Source: a virus
DNA length: 49,922 nucleotides
Direction: 5' to 3' (one strand)
IMG/VR virus record: IMGVR_UViG_3300048584_000005
Span: 1-49,922 of that record
A program made the position numbers and the translations under genes. The notes under the pieces were generated by a model, which was given only the letters and a program-made list of their open reading frames with translations, did not search any database and had not been told where the DNA came from. Of this stretch, positions 31,205 through 39,088 are shown in pieces (positions within the stretch are counted from its first letter, which is position 1; each line of letters opens with the position of its first letter).

Positions 31205-31759
31205 ATGAGCACACAGAACATCAAACTCGTTGGAGTCCGCCTTTCATTCCCTAACCTTTTCAAGCCGAAAAGTTTTGAGGATGGTGGCGAGGCAAAGTAT
31301 TCGGCCGCATTCATTCTTGACAAGAGCAAGCACGCCAAGCTGATCAAGCAGATCCGCATGACCGTGGATGATCTTGCCGAGGAATACTTCAAGGGAGCAG
31401 TCCCGAAGATGGTCAAGCAGAAGTATCCACTCCGTGACGGTGCCGAAAAGGAGGACATGGATGGCTATGGAGACGGCGTCATGTTCATCGGCTCAAGTTG
31501 CAAGCAACGGCCGACAGTCGTTGACCGCGATGTGAACCCTATCACAGAAGAGGACGGTGTGATCTACGCTGGTTGCTATGTGAACGCAACGGTTCGTCCA
31601 TGGGTCCAGGATAATAAATACGGGAAGCGCGTCAACTTCCAGTTGCGTGCCGTGCAATTCGTCAAGGATGGGGATCCATTCGGCATGGCACCTGTCAATG
31701 CTCATGAAGAGTTTGAAGCTCTTGATGAGGACGACGATGACGACGGCCTGCTCGGCTGA
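31205..31759 (+). CDS. DUF2815 single-strand DNA-binding protein
   Basis: This 184-residue protein has the OB-fold type pattern of DUF2815: IKLVGVRLSFPNLFKPKSFED, KYSAAFILDK, and GDGVMFIGSSCKQRPTVVDRD. It ends with a very acidic tail (EALDEDDDDDGLLG), the mark of phage SSB proteins that recruit partners through the C-terminus. It lies directly after DUF2800 and before PolA, and would coat ssDNA during replication and recombination. Confidence 0.9.
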   Translation: MSTQNIKLVGVRLSFPNLFKPKSFEDGGEAKYSAAFILDKSKHAKLIKQIRMTVDDLAEEYFKGAVPKMVKQKYPLRDGAEKEDMDGYGDGVMFIGSSCKQRPTVVDRDVNPITEEDGVIYAGCYVNATVRPWVQDNKYGKRVNFQLRAVQFVKDGDPFGMAPVNAHEEFEALDEDDDDDGLLG

Positions 31760-31793
31760 TAGCTCTTGACTGTAAGGGGTCACAGAAACCCGC

Positions 31794-31820
31794 TGGCATA
31801 CCGGGAACAAACGTATGCCA
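31794..31820 (+). other. Intergenic hairpin after SSB gene
   Basis: TGGCATAC (31794-31801) and GTATGCCA (31813-31820) form a perfect 8-bp stem with an 11-base loop, between the DUF2815 stop and the next start. No T-tract follows, so an mRNA processing or stability element is more likely than a terminator. Confidence 0.55.
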
Positions 31821-31849
31821 CCCTTCACACCCTTTCTCAATTTCACACC

Positions 31850-32065
31850 ATGGCAATCCAGAAGCGATCATACACCACAAAGCTCCCATCCCAGGTAGAT
31901 GCCGGGGATGTCATTCTACTCCAGGGTGGCGGAACAGCCACCGTCACCATCCAGCCCGATCGCCCTGACAAGGGTGAGCCATGGCTGATCAAAACTGACC
32001 GCTGGCCTCAAGGGTGCCTAGCAGAACCCGCATTGAGGATCCCAATCAAACGTGAATACATTTGA
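31850..32065 (+). CDS. Small beta-rich protein of unknown function
   Basis: This 71-residue protein starts at ATG 31850 behind TTTCTCAATTTCACACC. Its body (PSQVDAGDVILLQGGGTATVTIQPDRP) suggests a small beta barrel. It overlaps the next gene by 14 bases. It lies between SSB and PolA, so a replication accessory role is plausible. No family is recognised. Confidence 0.55.
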   Translation: MAIQKRSYTTKLPSQVDAGDVILLQGGGTATVTIQPDRPDKGEPWLIKTDRWPQGCLAEPALRIPIKREYI

Positions 32066-32345
32066 GTTCTTGCGTGCGAACGGCTTGCTACTCACGGACG
32101 CTCTCGCTCTATGCTGGCTCAAAACCTTTCCCTCAAGTGACCAAGCATCTTTCTCCAAAAGATACCGTGTCAACAAGGTCCAGACCAGCCACCTTTTCCG
32201 CAAGTTGGAAGCTGCCAACCTCATCCAGTGTGATGACCTTGATAGACGAGGCAAGGTTTCAGTCTCCTGGAAATTCTACTCACTAACCACAAAAGGCGAA
32301 AGCCTAGCACAAAATCTCCCCGATGCCACCAATCATCCATCTTGA
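32052..32345 (+). CDS. Winged-helix DNA-binding protein
   Basis: This 97-residue protein reads like a winged helix: ALALCWLKTFPS, then a recognition-helix-type segment VNKVQTSHLFRKLEAANLI, a wing (DDLDRRGKVSVSWKFYSL) and a final helix (TTKGESLA). MarR-like single-domain regulators look similar. It overlaps the PolA start by 23 bases. It may regulate the replication block. Confidence 0.62.
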   Translation: MNTFEFLRANGLLLTDALALCWLKTFPSSDQASFSKRYRVNKVQTSHLFRKLEAANLIQCDDLDRRGKVSVSWKFYSLTTKGESLAQNLPDATNHPS

Positions 32346-34353
32346 CTATGAAACCTTCTCTGCCGCCAATCTACACGATGTTGGTGCATACCGATACGCG
32401 GCTGACAGCTCCAGTGAAATCCTCATGATGGCGGTTGCGCTTGACGATGAGGATCCAATGCTGTTCGTTCCAGAGCTCTATGAGTGCGAAGGCATGTTCA
32501 CAGACCCTGAACTCTTTCGTATGCTGGCGAAATACCTGCCCCGCGAAGATGTTCTGGTCTATGCTCACAATGCTCAGTTTGAAATCGCAATCACCAAGTA
32601 TCTGTGGAAGGCCACGTTCGGCAGGTTGCAACCACCAAGGCTTGACCAGTGGAGATGCACCGCTGCCATGAGCAGAAGAGCCGCTCTACGTTCCAGTCTT
32701 GCCGGGATTGGTGAGGACTTGAAACTGACAGACCAGAAATCCAAGACAGGCACCAACCTCATCAAGAAGTTCAGCATCCCACAGAAAATCACCAAGAAGC
32801 AGACCGTGGACCGCATCTATCCCTGGGACGATCCTGCCGCCTTTGCGGAGTTCGGTCAATACTGTTTGCAAGACGTAGTGACCGAGCGGTCTGTGCATCG
32901 CGCGTTGAAGGCATTTGAAATCAAAGGTTCCAGCCTGGACACGTTTCAACTTGATCAACGCATCAATGATCGTGGAATCCCCATTAACCTGGAAGCCATC
33001 AAGAAGGCCAAGGTGATAGTTGATAGCACTCAAGCACGCTTCGCAAAGCAGTTCCGCGAACTGGTCGGCCTCAACCAGACGCAACGTGAAAAGGTGAAGG
33101 CTTGGTTGGCAGAACGTGGCTATCCGTTTGAAAACATGCAAGCTCAGTCCGTTGAAGATGCGCTTGATCACACTGAATGGGCGAATGGCGATAGTGATGT
33201 GCTAACGGCTCTTCGCCTCTATTCTGACCTTTCCTACGCTGCCGTCAGCAAGTTGAACTCAATGATGGCTTGTGAGTGTGGTGACCGCCATGTCCGCGGG
33301 ACGTTGCTCTACTATGGAGCAGGCACTGGACGCTGGAGCGGTCAGTTGATCCAGCCGCAGAACTTCAAGCGAGCCACCATCAAAGGCACTGGTGAGGCGT
33401 ATCGCATGATCTGTGATGGTTGCACCGAAGAAGAGCTTGAACTGGTTTTCGGCAATCCCATTGAGGTCATCAGTTCTTGCATTCGGCACTTCATCCAACC
33501 GCATACTGGACAGTTCCTCCAAGCGGACTACGCGGCGATTGAGGCGCGGATTGTTTGCTGGTTGGCAGGCCAAGAGGATGCTCTTGACCAGTATCGCCGA
33601 GGGGCGGATCGCTATGTGACGATGGCGACCAAGATCTACGGGTGCCAAGAAAGTCAGGTTGACAAGGACATGCGATTCGTCGGCAAACAGGCCGTTCTCG
33701 GTTGCGGGTTCCAGATGTGGTGGCCTGCTTTCCAGAAGCAGTGTGCCAAGTATGGACAAGAGGTTGATGATGAAACGGCGGAGCTTGCGGTTGTCACCTT
33801 TCGTGACGTCCATCACAAGGTGGCCAAGCTCTGGAAACTGGCAGATGACGCCGCCAAGGAGGCGATCAACAATCCAGGTCGTTGGATCCCCGCTGGTGAC
33901 AAGCTGGCGTTCGCTCGCACTCACATCAAATCTGCCGGGATGGACTTCCTGTTCTTGAGGTTGCCATCTGGCCGAATGCTGGCCTATCCGCAACCCGCTG
34001 TCGCCAAGGTCAAAAAGAAAATGGGGACGAAGACAAAGCTGGTTGACCAGATCACTTTCTATGGCCAGCTCCCCAAGAGCAAGTTCTGGGGAAGGATCAG
34101 CACGTATGGAGGCAAGCTGGTTGAGAATGCCACGCAAGCAACCGCTGGTGACTTGATGGCTAACGGAAGCGTAGAGGCCGAAAAGCGTGGCTTCCGAATT
34201 GTGACACTTATCCACGATGAAGCTATCGCCCATGAACATGAACATCTTACTCTCGAAGACTTTTGTGATGCTCTATGCACACTGCCAGAATGGGCGAAAG
34301 GTCTACCCTTGGTTGCTGAAGGCAACGTCATCCCATACTACCTCAAAGCATGA
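32323..34353 (+). CDS. polA: DNA polymerase, family A, with 3'-5' exonuclease
   Basis: This 676-residue protein carries exonuclease motif I at HLDYETF (Asp8 and Glu10). Polymerase motif A is QADYAAIEARI with Asp402. Motif B (O-helix) is RFVGKQAVLGCGF with Arg451, Lys455, Leu459 and Phe463, which align with E. coli Pol I Arg754, Lys758, Phe762 and Tyr766; the residue-762 equivalent is therefore Leu. Motif C is LIHDEA (His631-Asp632-Glu633). It lacks a 5'-nuclease domain. With the primase-helicase, DUF2815 SSB and SNF2 helicase it makes a nearly complete replisome. The gene starts inside the winged-helix gene and ends in an ATGA overlap with the next gene. Confidence 0.96.
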   Translation: MPPIIHLDYETFSAANLHDVGAYRYAADSSSEILMMAVALDDEDPMLFVPELYECEGMFTDPELFRMLAKYLPREDVLVYAHNAQFEIAITKYLWKATFGRLQPPRLDQWRCTAAMSRRAALRSSLAGIGEDLKLTDQKSKTGTNLIKKFSIPQKITKKQTVDRIYPWDDPAAFAEFGQYCLQDVVTERSVHRALKAFEIKGSSLDTFQLDQRINDRGIPINLEAIKKAKVIVDSTQARFAKQFRELVGLNQTQREKVKAWLAERGYPFENMQAQSVEDALDHTEWANGDSDVLTALRLYSDLSYAAVSKLNSMMACECGDRHVRGTLLYYGAGTGRWSGQLIQPQNFKRATIKGTGEAYRMICDGCTEEELELVFGNPIEVISSCIRHFIQPHTGQFLQADYAAIEARIVCWLAGQEDALDQYRRGADRYVTMATKIYGCQESQVDKDMRFVGKQAVLGCGFQMWWPAFQKQCAKYGQEVDDETAELAVVTFRDVHHKVAKLWKLADDAAKEAINNPGRWIPAGDKLAFARTHIKSAGMDFLFLRLPSGRMLAYPQPAVAKVKKKMGTKTKLVDQITFYGQLPKSKFWGRISTYGGKLVENATQATAGDLMANGSVEAEKRGFRIVTLIHDEAIAHEHEHLTLEDFCDALCTLPEWAKGLPLVAEGNVIPYYLKA

Positions 34354-34760
34354 TAACGATAAACGAAGAAGACCGTGAAAGGCTTGGCCAGCATCTGACA
34401 GGCTGGAACAAACTCAACGAGCTGTTCGTCCTTGATGCGCTCAGCCTTGAAGACCTTGAACGCATGGTGATAATGGAGTTGACTGGTCCCGCACGTATGA
34501 ATATAATTCACAAGCTGGTTGGCAGGCTCTATTCACGCATGAGAAATGAAACCCTTGAATCTATCAATCTATGGCGATCCTTGAAAAACATCTCGAAAGT
34601 AAATTGGGAAAATGGTGCAAGTCAAACGGATATCTGTTCTACAAGTTCTCCAGTCCCGCACGACGTGGCGTCCCAGATAGGATTGCCATTGCTCCCAACG
34701 GACGGATCGGCTTCCTTGAGCTCAAAGCGAAAGGTAAGAAACCCACGAACCTCCAGATAA
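34350..34760 (+). CDS. Small phage protein overlapping VRR-NUC gene
   Basis: The open frame codes for 136 residues, starting with an ATGA overlap with polA. Only the first 72 or so look like a real protein: helical, with WNKLNELFVLDALSLEDLERMVIMEL and ARMNIIHKLVGRLYSRM, a pattern known from small conserved phage proteins next to VRR-NUC genes. The remainder overlaps the VRR-NUC gene in another frame for 190 bases and is unlikely to be selected as protein. The true product may simply have lost its stop codon, or there may be an indel near 34565. Confidence 0.55.
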   Translation: MITINEEDRERLGQHLTGWNKLNELFVLDALSLEDLERMVIMELTGPARMNIIHKLVGRLYSRMRNETLESINLWRSLKNISKVNWENGASQTDICSTSSPVPHDVASQIGLPLLPTDGSASLSSKRKVRNPRTSR

Positions 34761-34855
34761 AGGAGCTTCAACTGCTACTTGAACAGAACTGCGAAGCAAA
34801 CTGGTTTGACAATTATGATGACGCGATCACGTTCCTTAAGCGACTTCAATCCTGA
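34571..34855 (+). CDS. VRR-NUC domain nuclease
   Basis: This 94-residue protein is a stand-alone VRR-NUC of typical length. The core is FYKFSSPARRGVPDRIAIAPNGRIGFLELKAKGK (about 24-57), containing the PDR Asp and the E-x-K catalytic pair of PD-(D/E)XK nucleases. Stand-alone VRR-NUC proteins from phages cut branched DNA, such as Holliday junctions. It is followed by the SNF2 helicase with overlap, the normal phage cassette order. Confidence 0.92.
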   Translation: MAILEKHLESKLGKWCKSNGYLFYKFSSPARRGVPDRIAIAPNGRIGFLELKAKGKKPTNLQIKELQLLLEQNCEANWFDNYDDAITFLKRLQS

Positions 34856-36221
34856 AATCTATCAAGAGTTCGCAATCCAGCACTTGCTGGAAAACAAGCA
34901 CGCCGCTCTTTTCATGGGGATGGGACTTGGGAAAACCGCTTGCACCTTGGCAGCTACCAATGAACTCCTCTTTGACGCTGCCATACGCTCAATCCTTGTG
35001 GTCGCGCCGATTCGTGTGTGCAATCTCACATGGCCGAATGAGGTTGAGAAATGGGGACCGTTCAGTTGGATGAAGGTGGCCAATCTTAGGACTGAAGAAG
35101 GCATGAAACTCTATCATGACCGTGCCGCTCAAATCTACCTGATCAATTATGAACAGCTTCCCAAGTTTGAACAGCGAGTGCTCCAGACCGAGCGCAAGCG
35201 TCGCAAAGATCTGGCCTTTGATGTGGTAGTGTGGGATGAGATCAGCAAGGCCAAGAACCCCTCCAGTGTCAGGTGCAACGCGCTCCGCAAGCACTGGGAT
35301 ATCATTGATCGTCACTGGGGACTCACAGGCACACCCGCTCCAAACTCACAGATGGACCTCTTCGCTCAAATCCGCCTGCTTGATGGTGGCCAGCGGCTCG
35401 GCAAATCTTTCTTTGAGTTCCGCCGTGCATACTTCTATGCGATGGACCGTGATGAGCATGTCTGGGGAATACGCAAGAGTGAGAAGGACAAGCTGGAAGC
35501 GAAGATCGCTGACTTGGCACTTGTCCTGAAGAGCAGTGATTGGCTTGACATACCGGACACGGTCATTGAGGACATAGATGTTCCCATGCCAGTTGAAGTC
35601 CGCAAGATCTACAAGGAGTTTGCGAAAGAGCTCTATCTGTTGATCAATGGCACTGATGAACTCCAGGCGGCGAACGCGGCGGTCCTCGTCAACAAGTTGC
35701 TCCAAGTCACAAGTGGAGCCGTCTATGACCCGGAACGCAAGGTGATACACCTGCATGACGCCAAGATCAAAGCACTGGCCAGACTCATGAAGCGCAAGCA
35801 AGGTCCAATGATGGTGACCTACCAATATCAACATGAAAGAGCACGCATCAAGGAGGCATTTCCTCACGCTGTTCTATTCAGTGATGCCAAGAACCACATT
35901 CAACAGGACGAGCTCGCCAAGAAATGGAATCGCGGTGAGGTTGATCTACTCGTGGTCAGCCCGATGTCTGTCGGCCACGGCTTGAACATGCAAGAAGGTG
36001 GAAGTGAGATTTGTTGGTTCACCTTGCCATGGAGCCGCGAAATCTATGACCAGATGAATGCACGGGTGGCACGCAAGGGTCAAACCAAGACACCAATCGT
36101 CTATCGCCTGCTATCGCCAGAAACCATGGATGATGCCGTGGCGGAAGCGTTGAAAGGCAAAGGGGATCAGCAGTCCGCCCTCCTTGACACCATTGACAAT
36201 TTCCGCAAGATGGCTCATTAA
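34818..36221 (+). CDS. SNF2-family DNA helicase/translocase
   Basis: This 467-residue protein begins, from the ATG at 34818, with FNPEIYQEFAIQHLLE, the usual start of phage SNF2 helicases. Motif I is FMGMGLGKT, motif II is VVVWDEISKAK, motif III is GLTGTPAPN, motif V is SPMSVGHGLNMQEG and motif VI is QMNARVARKGQTK. It would translocate on dsDNA to remodel replication or recombination intermediates. An in-frame ATG at 34779 would extend it into the VRR-NUC gene by 13 residues; I consider this less likely. It closes the replication cassette before the modification operon. Confidence 0.93.
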   Translation: MTRSRSLSDFNPEIYQEFAIQHLLENKHAALFMGMGLGKTACTLAATNELLFDAAIRSILVVAPIRVCNLTWPNEVEKWGPFSWMKVANLRTEEGMKLYHDRAAQIYLINYEQLPKFEQRVLQTERKRRKDLAFDVVVWDEISKAKNPSSVRCNALRKHWDIIDRHWGLTGTPAPNSQMDLFAQIRLLDGGQRLGKSFFEFRRAYFYAMDRDEHVWGIRKSEKDKLEAKIADLALVLKSSDWLDIPDTVIEDIDVPMPVEVRKIYKEFAKELYLLINGTDELQAANAAVLVNKLLQVTSGAVYDPERKVIHLHDAKIKALARLMKRKQGPMMVTYQYQHERARIKEAFPHAVLFSDAKNHIQQDELAKKWNRGEVDLLVVSPMSVGHGLNMQEGGSEICWFTLPWSREIYDQMNARVARKGQTKTPIVYRLLSPETMDDAVAEALKGKGDQQSALLDTIDNFRKMAH

Positions 36222-36230
36222 GAATAATCA

Positions 36231-36238
36231 GCTTTACA
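36231..36238 (+). promoter_or_regulatory. GCTTTACA motif before modification operon
   Basis: The same octamer occurs in the promoter-like regions at 18685-18692, 23709-23716 and 27263-27270. Here it lies in the only gap (36222-36267) before the seven-gene modification operon, 30 bases before the ATG. No good -10 is seen at the usual spacing, so it may be a phage-specific promoter element. Confidence 0.4.
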
Positions 36239-36267
36239 TTCTATTCAAACTCCACACACTAACTCCC

Positions 36268-37278
36268 ATGTCCGAAATCTACCAATGTCCACCGCCGAAT
36301 GCCATTCAAATTGAGCCTGTTGAGGGTTGCTCCCTTGCTTGCTGGTTCTGTGCCTTGCAAGTGCTCCGTGACAACGGTGCCGACCGCGACAGTCAAACGC
36401 ATGGCAAGAGCTCCAGTCCGTATCTTTTCATGACTCTTGAAACCGCTGAGCGCATCGCCAGTGAAATCGCAAGAGCAGGCTGGATCCCACGCATTGAATT
36501 CGCCATGCACGGTGAACCAACCATGAGCAAGCAACTCCCGGCGATACTGGCCATCTTTCGCAAGCACAATCCCAAGGCCTCACTGATGGTGACCTGCAAT
36601 GGCGGCGGACTAACCACTGGCACCTTTGAAAAGATCCAGGCCATGTTTGACGCTGGCCTCAACAGCTTGGTCTTTGATGATTACAAGCACGCTGATTTCG
36701 TGCCGAAGATCCGGCCATTCCTTGCACTGCTTGACATGCCTGTCTATGAGTATCCATTGCAGAAGGATGAGGCCAATCCTCACCAGAAGTTCAATGGCAG
36801 GCGGGTCATCATTATCCAGGACATCAGCATCAACACCACTGGCTCGCACCAATTGAGCAACCAAGGCGGGTCAAGTGGCAGTCACAAGGAAAACATTCAG
36901 CGTCGGTGTGCCAAGCCGTTCCGTGAGCTGTCATTCCGCTGGGACGGAAACGTGGCCTTGTGCTGTGACGACTGGCCTGGGAAATACAAGATCGGGAACA
37001 TCCATGACATGCCGCTTGAGGAGCTATGGAACCATCCGCGATTTGATGCCGCTCGCCGGCGACTGTATCAAAAGGACAGGTCTTTCGGTCCTTGCAACGG
37101 ATGCACGGTCAAGACACCCCGGGATGGAATTCTTCCCGACAAACAAGGTGTTGATGAAATGCCTTTGCCTGATGCTGAAAGTCACAAGCACTTGGTTGAC
37201 GCCATGCGTGGCCAGCCATTCACGCCGCTCATCAAGCGGACCAAGTTCCAGTCAAGCCTCAATGACATGCTACAATGA
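36268..37278 (+). CDS. Radical SAM enzyme with SPASM-like C-terminus
   Basis: This 336-residue protein binds its radical-SAM cluster through Cys21, Cys25 and Cys28 (GCSLACWFCA). FAMHGEP is the S-adenosylmethionine amino-group (GGE-type) motif. The C-terminal part (about 210-290) has RRCAKPFRELSFRWDGNVALCCDDW and later GPCNGCTVKT, a SPASM/twitch-like set of cysteines that could hold an auxiliary cluster. It is the first gene of the modification operon and overlaps the first glycosyltransferase (ATGA). Radical SAM enzymes are known in pathways that rearrange hypermodified thymines, so acting on the modified base or its substituent is a reasonable inference; a sugar-modifying role is the alternative. 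Confidence 0.9.
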   Translation: MSEIYQCPPPNAIQIEPVEGCSLACWFCALQVLRDNGADRDSQTHGKSSSPYLFMTLETAERIASEIARAGWIPRIEFAMHGEPTMSKQLPAILAIFRKHNPKASLMVTCNGGGLTTGTFEKIQAMFDAGLNSLVFDDYKHADFVPKIRPFLALLDMPVYEYPLQKDEANPHQKFNGRRVIIIQDISINTTGSHQLSNQGGSSGSHKENIQRRCAKPFRELSFRWDGNVALCCDDWPGKYKIGNIHDMPLEELWNHPRFDAARRRLYQKDRSFGPCNGCTVKTPRDGILPDKQGVDEMPLPDAESHKHLVDAMRGQPFTPLIKRTKFQSSLNDMLQ

Positions 37279-38063
37279 ATGGACCAATCTACATCCCAAC
37301 GATGGGGCGGACAACGTGCCAGAAAACCCTGTTGAGCCTCCCAGATTGGATCCTTGACCACGTTGTCCTTGTGGCACCTGCCAAGGATGTCAAGGCACTG
37401 GAGCGCAACTTTGTCAAGGTGAAAGTCCTTTGCTGTCCATGCCATGGCATCGCAGCGACGAGATCCTGGCTCGTGGACAACTGTCCGGCTGAAGTATGCA
37501 CCATGATTGATGATGACCAAGTGTTCTTCAAGCGTATCGGTGACAGCATCAAGTTGGAAGCCATGAGCAAGGACGAGGTCGGTAAGATGATCGTTGAAAT
37601 GGAAGGCTTGACCATGCTCTACCCGATGGTCGGGCTCAGTGCGAGGCAAGGCAACAATCACATGGAGGAACCATACCTTCGCACCGCAAGCCGCGTTCAC
37701 AACCACTACGCTCTTGACTTGGCAGTTCTCCGCCGTGAGAACATCCGGTTTGACACCATGCAACTCATGGAGGACTTCTATGTCAACTTGCGATTGCTGT
37801 TCGCAGGATACGAAACCGCCAAGGTCGTTGACAGATGCTGGAATCAAAGCGAAAGCAACGCAAGCGGGGGATGTAGCTCCTACCGAAATGCTGAAATGCA
37901 AGAGCAGGCATCCAAGTTCCTGGCCAAGCAATTTCCCAGCGTGGTGACCGTCGTTGAAAAGAAAACGAAAGGTGGTTGGTTTGATGGTGGCATCCGATAC
38001 GATGTCCGCATCCAATGGAAGAAGGCTATGGAGCTTGGAAAACAAGGAGCATCAATTCTATGA
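37275..38063 (+). CDS. GT-A-type glycosyltransferase
   Basis: This 262-residue protein starts with PIYIPTMGR and contains HGIAATRSWL (about 58-66) and then the acidic metal-binding motif MIDDDQVFF (Asp79-Asp81). This is the layout of compact GT-A enzymes that use UDP-sugars, and resembles groups that occur beside hydroxymethylated-base enzymes. The middle (LYPMVGLSARQGNNHMEEPY) and the C-terminal region support a full single domain. It shares ATGA overlaps with both neighbours. The likely acceptor is a modified base in phage DNA, inferred from context. Transfer to a virion protein or host surface cannot be excluded. Confidence 0.82.
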   Translation: MNGPIYIPTMGRTTCQKTLLSLPDWILDHVVLVAPAKDVKALERNFVKVKVLCCPCHGIAATRSWLVDNCPAEVCTMIDDDQVFFKRIGDSIKLEAMSKDEVGKMIVEMEGLTMLYPMVGLSARQGNNHMEEPYLRTASRVHNHYALDLAVLRRENIRFDTMQLMEDFYVNLRLLFAGYETAKVVDRCWNQSESNASGGCSSYRNAEMQEQASKFLAKQFPSVVTVVEKKTKGGWFDGGIRYDVRIQWKKAMELGKQGASIL

Positions 38064-39088
38064 AAACTAAAATCGCGCTGTTCTACGCAAGAAAAGATGT
38101 TGGTGGCGGAAGCACATCATTCACAGTTCACCTCTATCGTGCCATGAAGATGGCTGGCATTGATGTGACCCTCTACCGCTTCCATGATGCCGCATCAAAG
38201 CCACGCAAGCCACGTGACCTCGCAAGCTATGTGGACACTCCTTGCCACTTCGTCACACCGAAGGAGGCCTTGGCAGTTGTCAAAAGCACTGCGAGCCTCC
38301 TTGTCGCACCTGAACATTCCAAACGACTGGTCCATGGTGTTGACTTGAAGCGGCTCATGGCTGAGGGGATGCGGATTGTTCTGCATGACCCTAACGAGTT
38401 CAAGGTCTTTGATCACCTTGATGAAAAGGAACTGGTCGTTGACCCGATCTGCATTCGGCCGACCATGCAACGGTTCTTCCCGAATGCCACCTTCATTCAC
38501 CACCCGTATGTCCGTGAGTTCACTGGCCATCAAGGTGGTGATCTTGAATTCAGGAAAGCCGCTGCCACCATTGCTCGCATCACATTCGTCAAGCGTCCAG
38601 AGATCCTGCTTGATGCGAATCGCCTTCTTGACACTGCCAACCGAATCGCATTCCACGGTGCTGAAAACAGGCTGTTCACTTTTGTCAAGTTCAAGGAGGA
38701 CTATCCTGAATTCAAGCAGGGTGGCCACAATCTGCCGATGGTCTGGGGAGCCAGTGCTCGCGCGATCAAGGATTATGCCATGATGATTGACATGACACAC
38801 TTCCCAGATGATGGAGGTGGCAGTCAATACACCTTCATGGAAGCGTGGGACGCGGGTGCCGTAGTGGTTGTCAACCGTGACTGGCTCCGGTTCCCAGGGG
38901 AAATGGTTGAGGGGGTCAATTGCTTGGCCATCAGCTCTGCAGACGAGCTGGCCGATCTTATCCGGAACCGGGACCAAGCTGGCCTGGAAACGGTGGCCAA
39001 GACTGCTGGACGATCGCTGGATGACCTCCATGACCCGATTTTGGTCGCAAAGCGGTATGCGTGGCACCTCACAGGTTCTTTTTTATGA
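38060..39088 (+). CDS. GT-B glycosyltransferase, T4 alpha-glucosyltransferase-like
   Basis: This 342-residue protein has a Rossmann N-terminal half that begins IALFYARKDVGGGSTSFTVHL, comparable with the T4 alpha-glucosyltransferase start (FMARGLEGCGVTKFSL). The C-terminal half has GGGSQYTFMEAWDAGAVVVV followed by NCLAISSADELADLI, the donor-binding pattern of GT4/GT-B enzymes, and LELGACGTIPV is the T4 counterpart. This argues for a DNA-base glucosyltransferase. It overlaps both neighbours by ATGA. It is encoded next to a second, differently folded glycosyltransferase, so the two may add successive sugars, or act on different acceptors. Confidence 0.82.
   Translation: MKTKIALFYARKDVGGGSTSFTVHLYRAMKMAGIDVTLYRFHDAASKPRKPRDLASYVDTPCHFVTPKEALAVVKSTASLLVAPEHSKRLVHGVDLKRLMAEGMRIVLHDPNEFKVFDHLDEKELVVDPICIRPTMQRFFPNATFIHHPYVREFTGHQGGDLEFRKAAATIARITFVKRPEILLDANRLLDTANRIAFHGAENRLFTFVKFKEDYPEFKQGGHNLPMVWGASARAIKDYAMMIDMTHFPDDGGGSQYTFMEAWDAGAVVVVNRDWLRFPGEMVEGVNCLAISSADELADLIRNRDQAGLETVAKTAGRSLDDLHDPILVAKRYAWHLTGSFL

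Noticed and set aside
36193-36228. A sigma70 promoter from TTGACA (36193-36198) before the modification operon
   Set aside because: No acceptable -10 hexamer lies 16-18 bases downstream; the AATAAT at 36223-36228 is 24 bases away.
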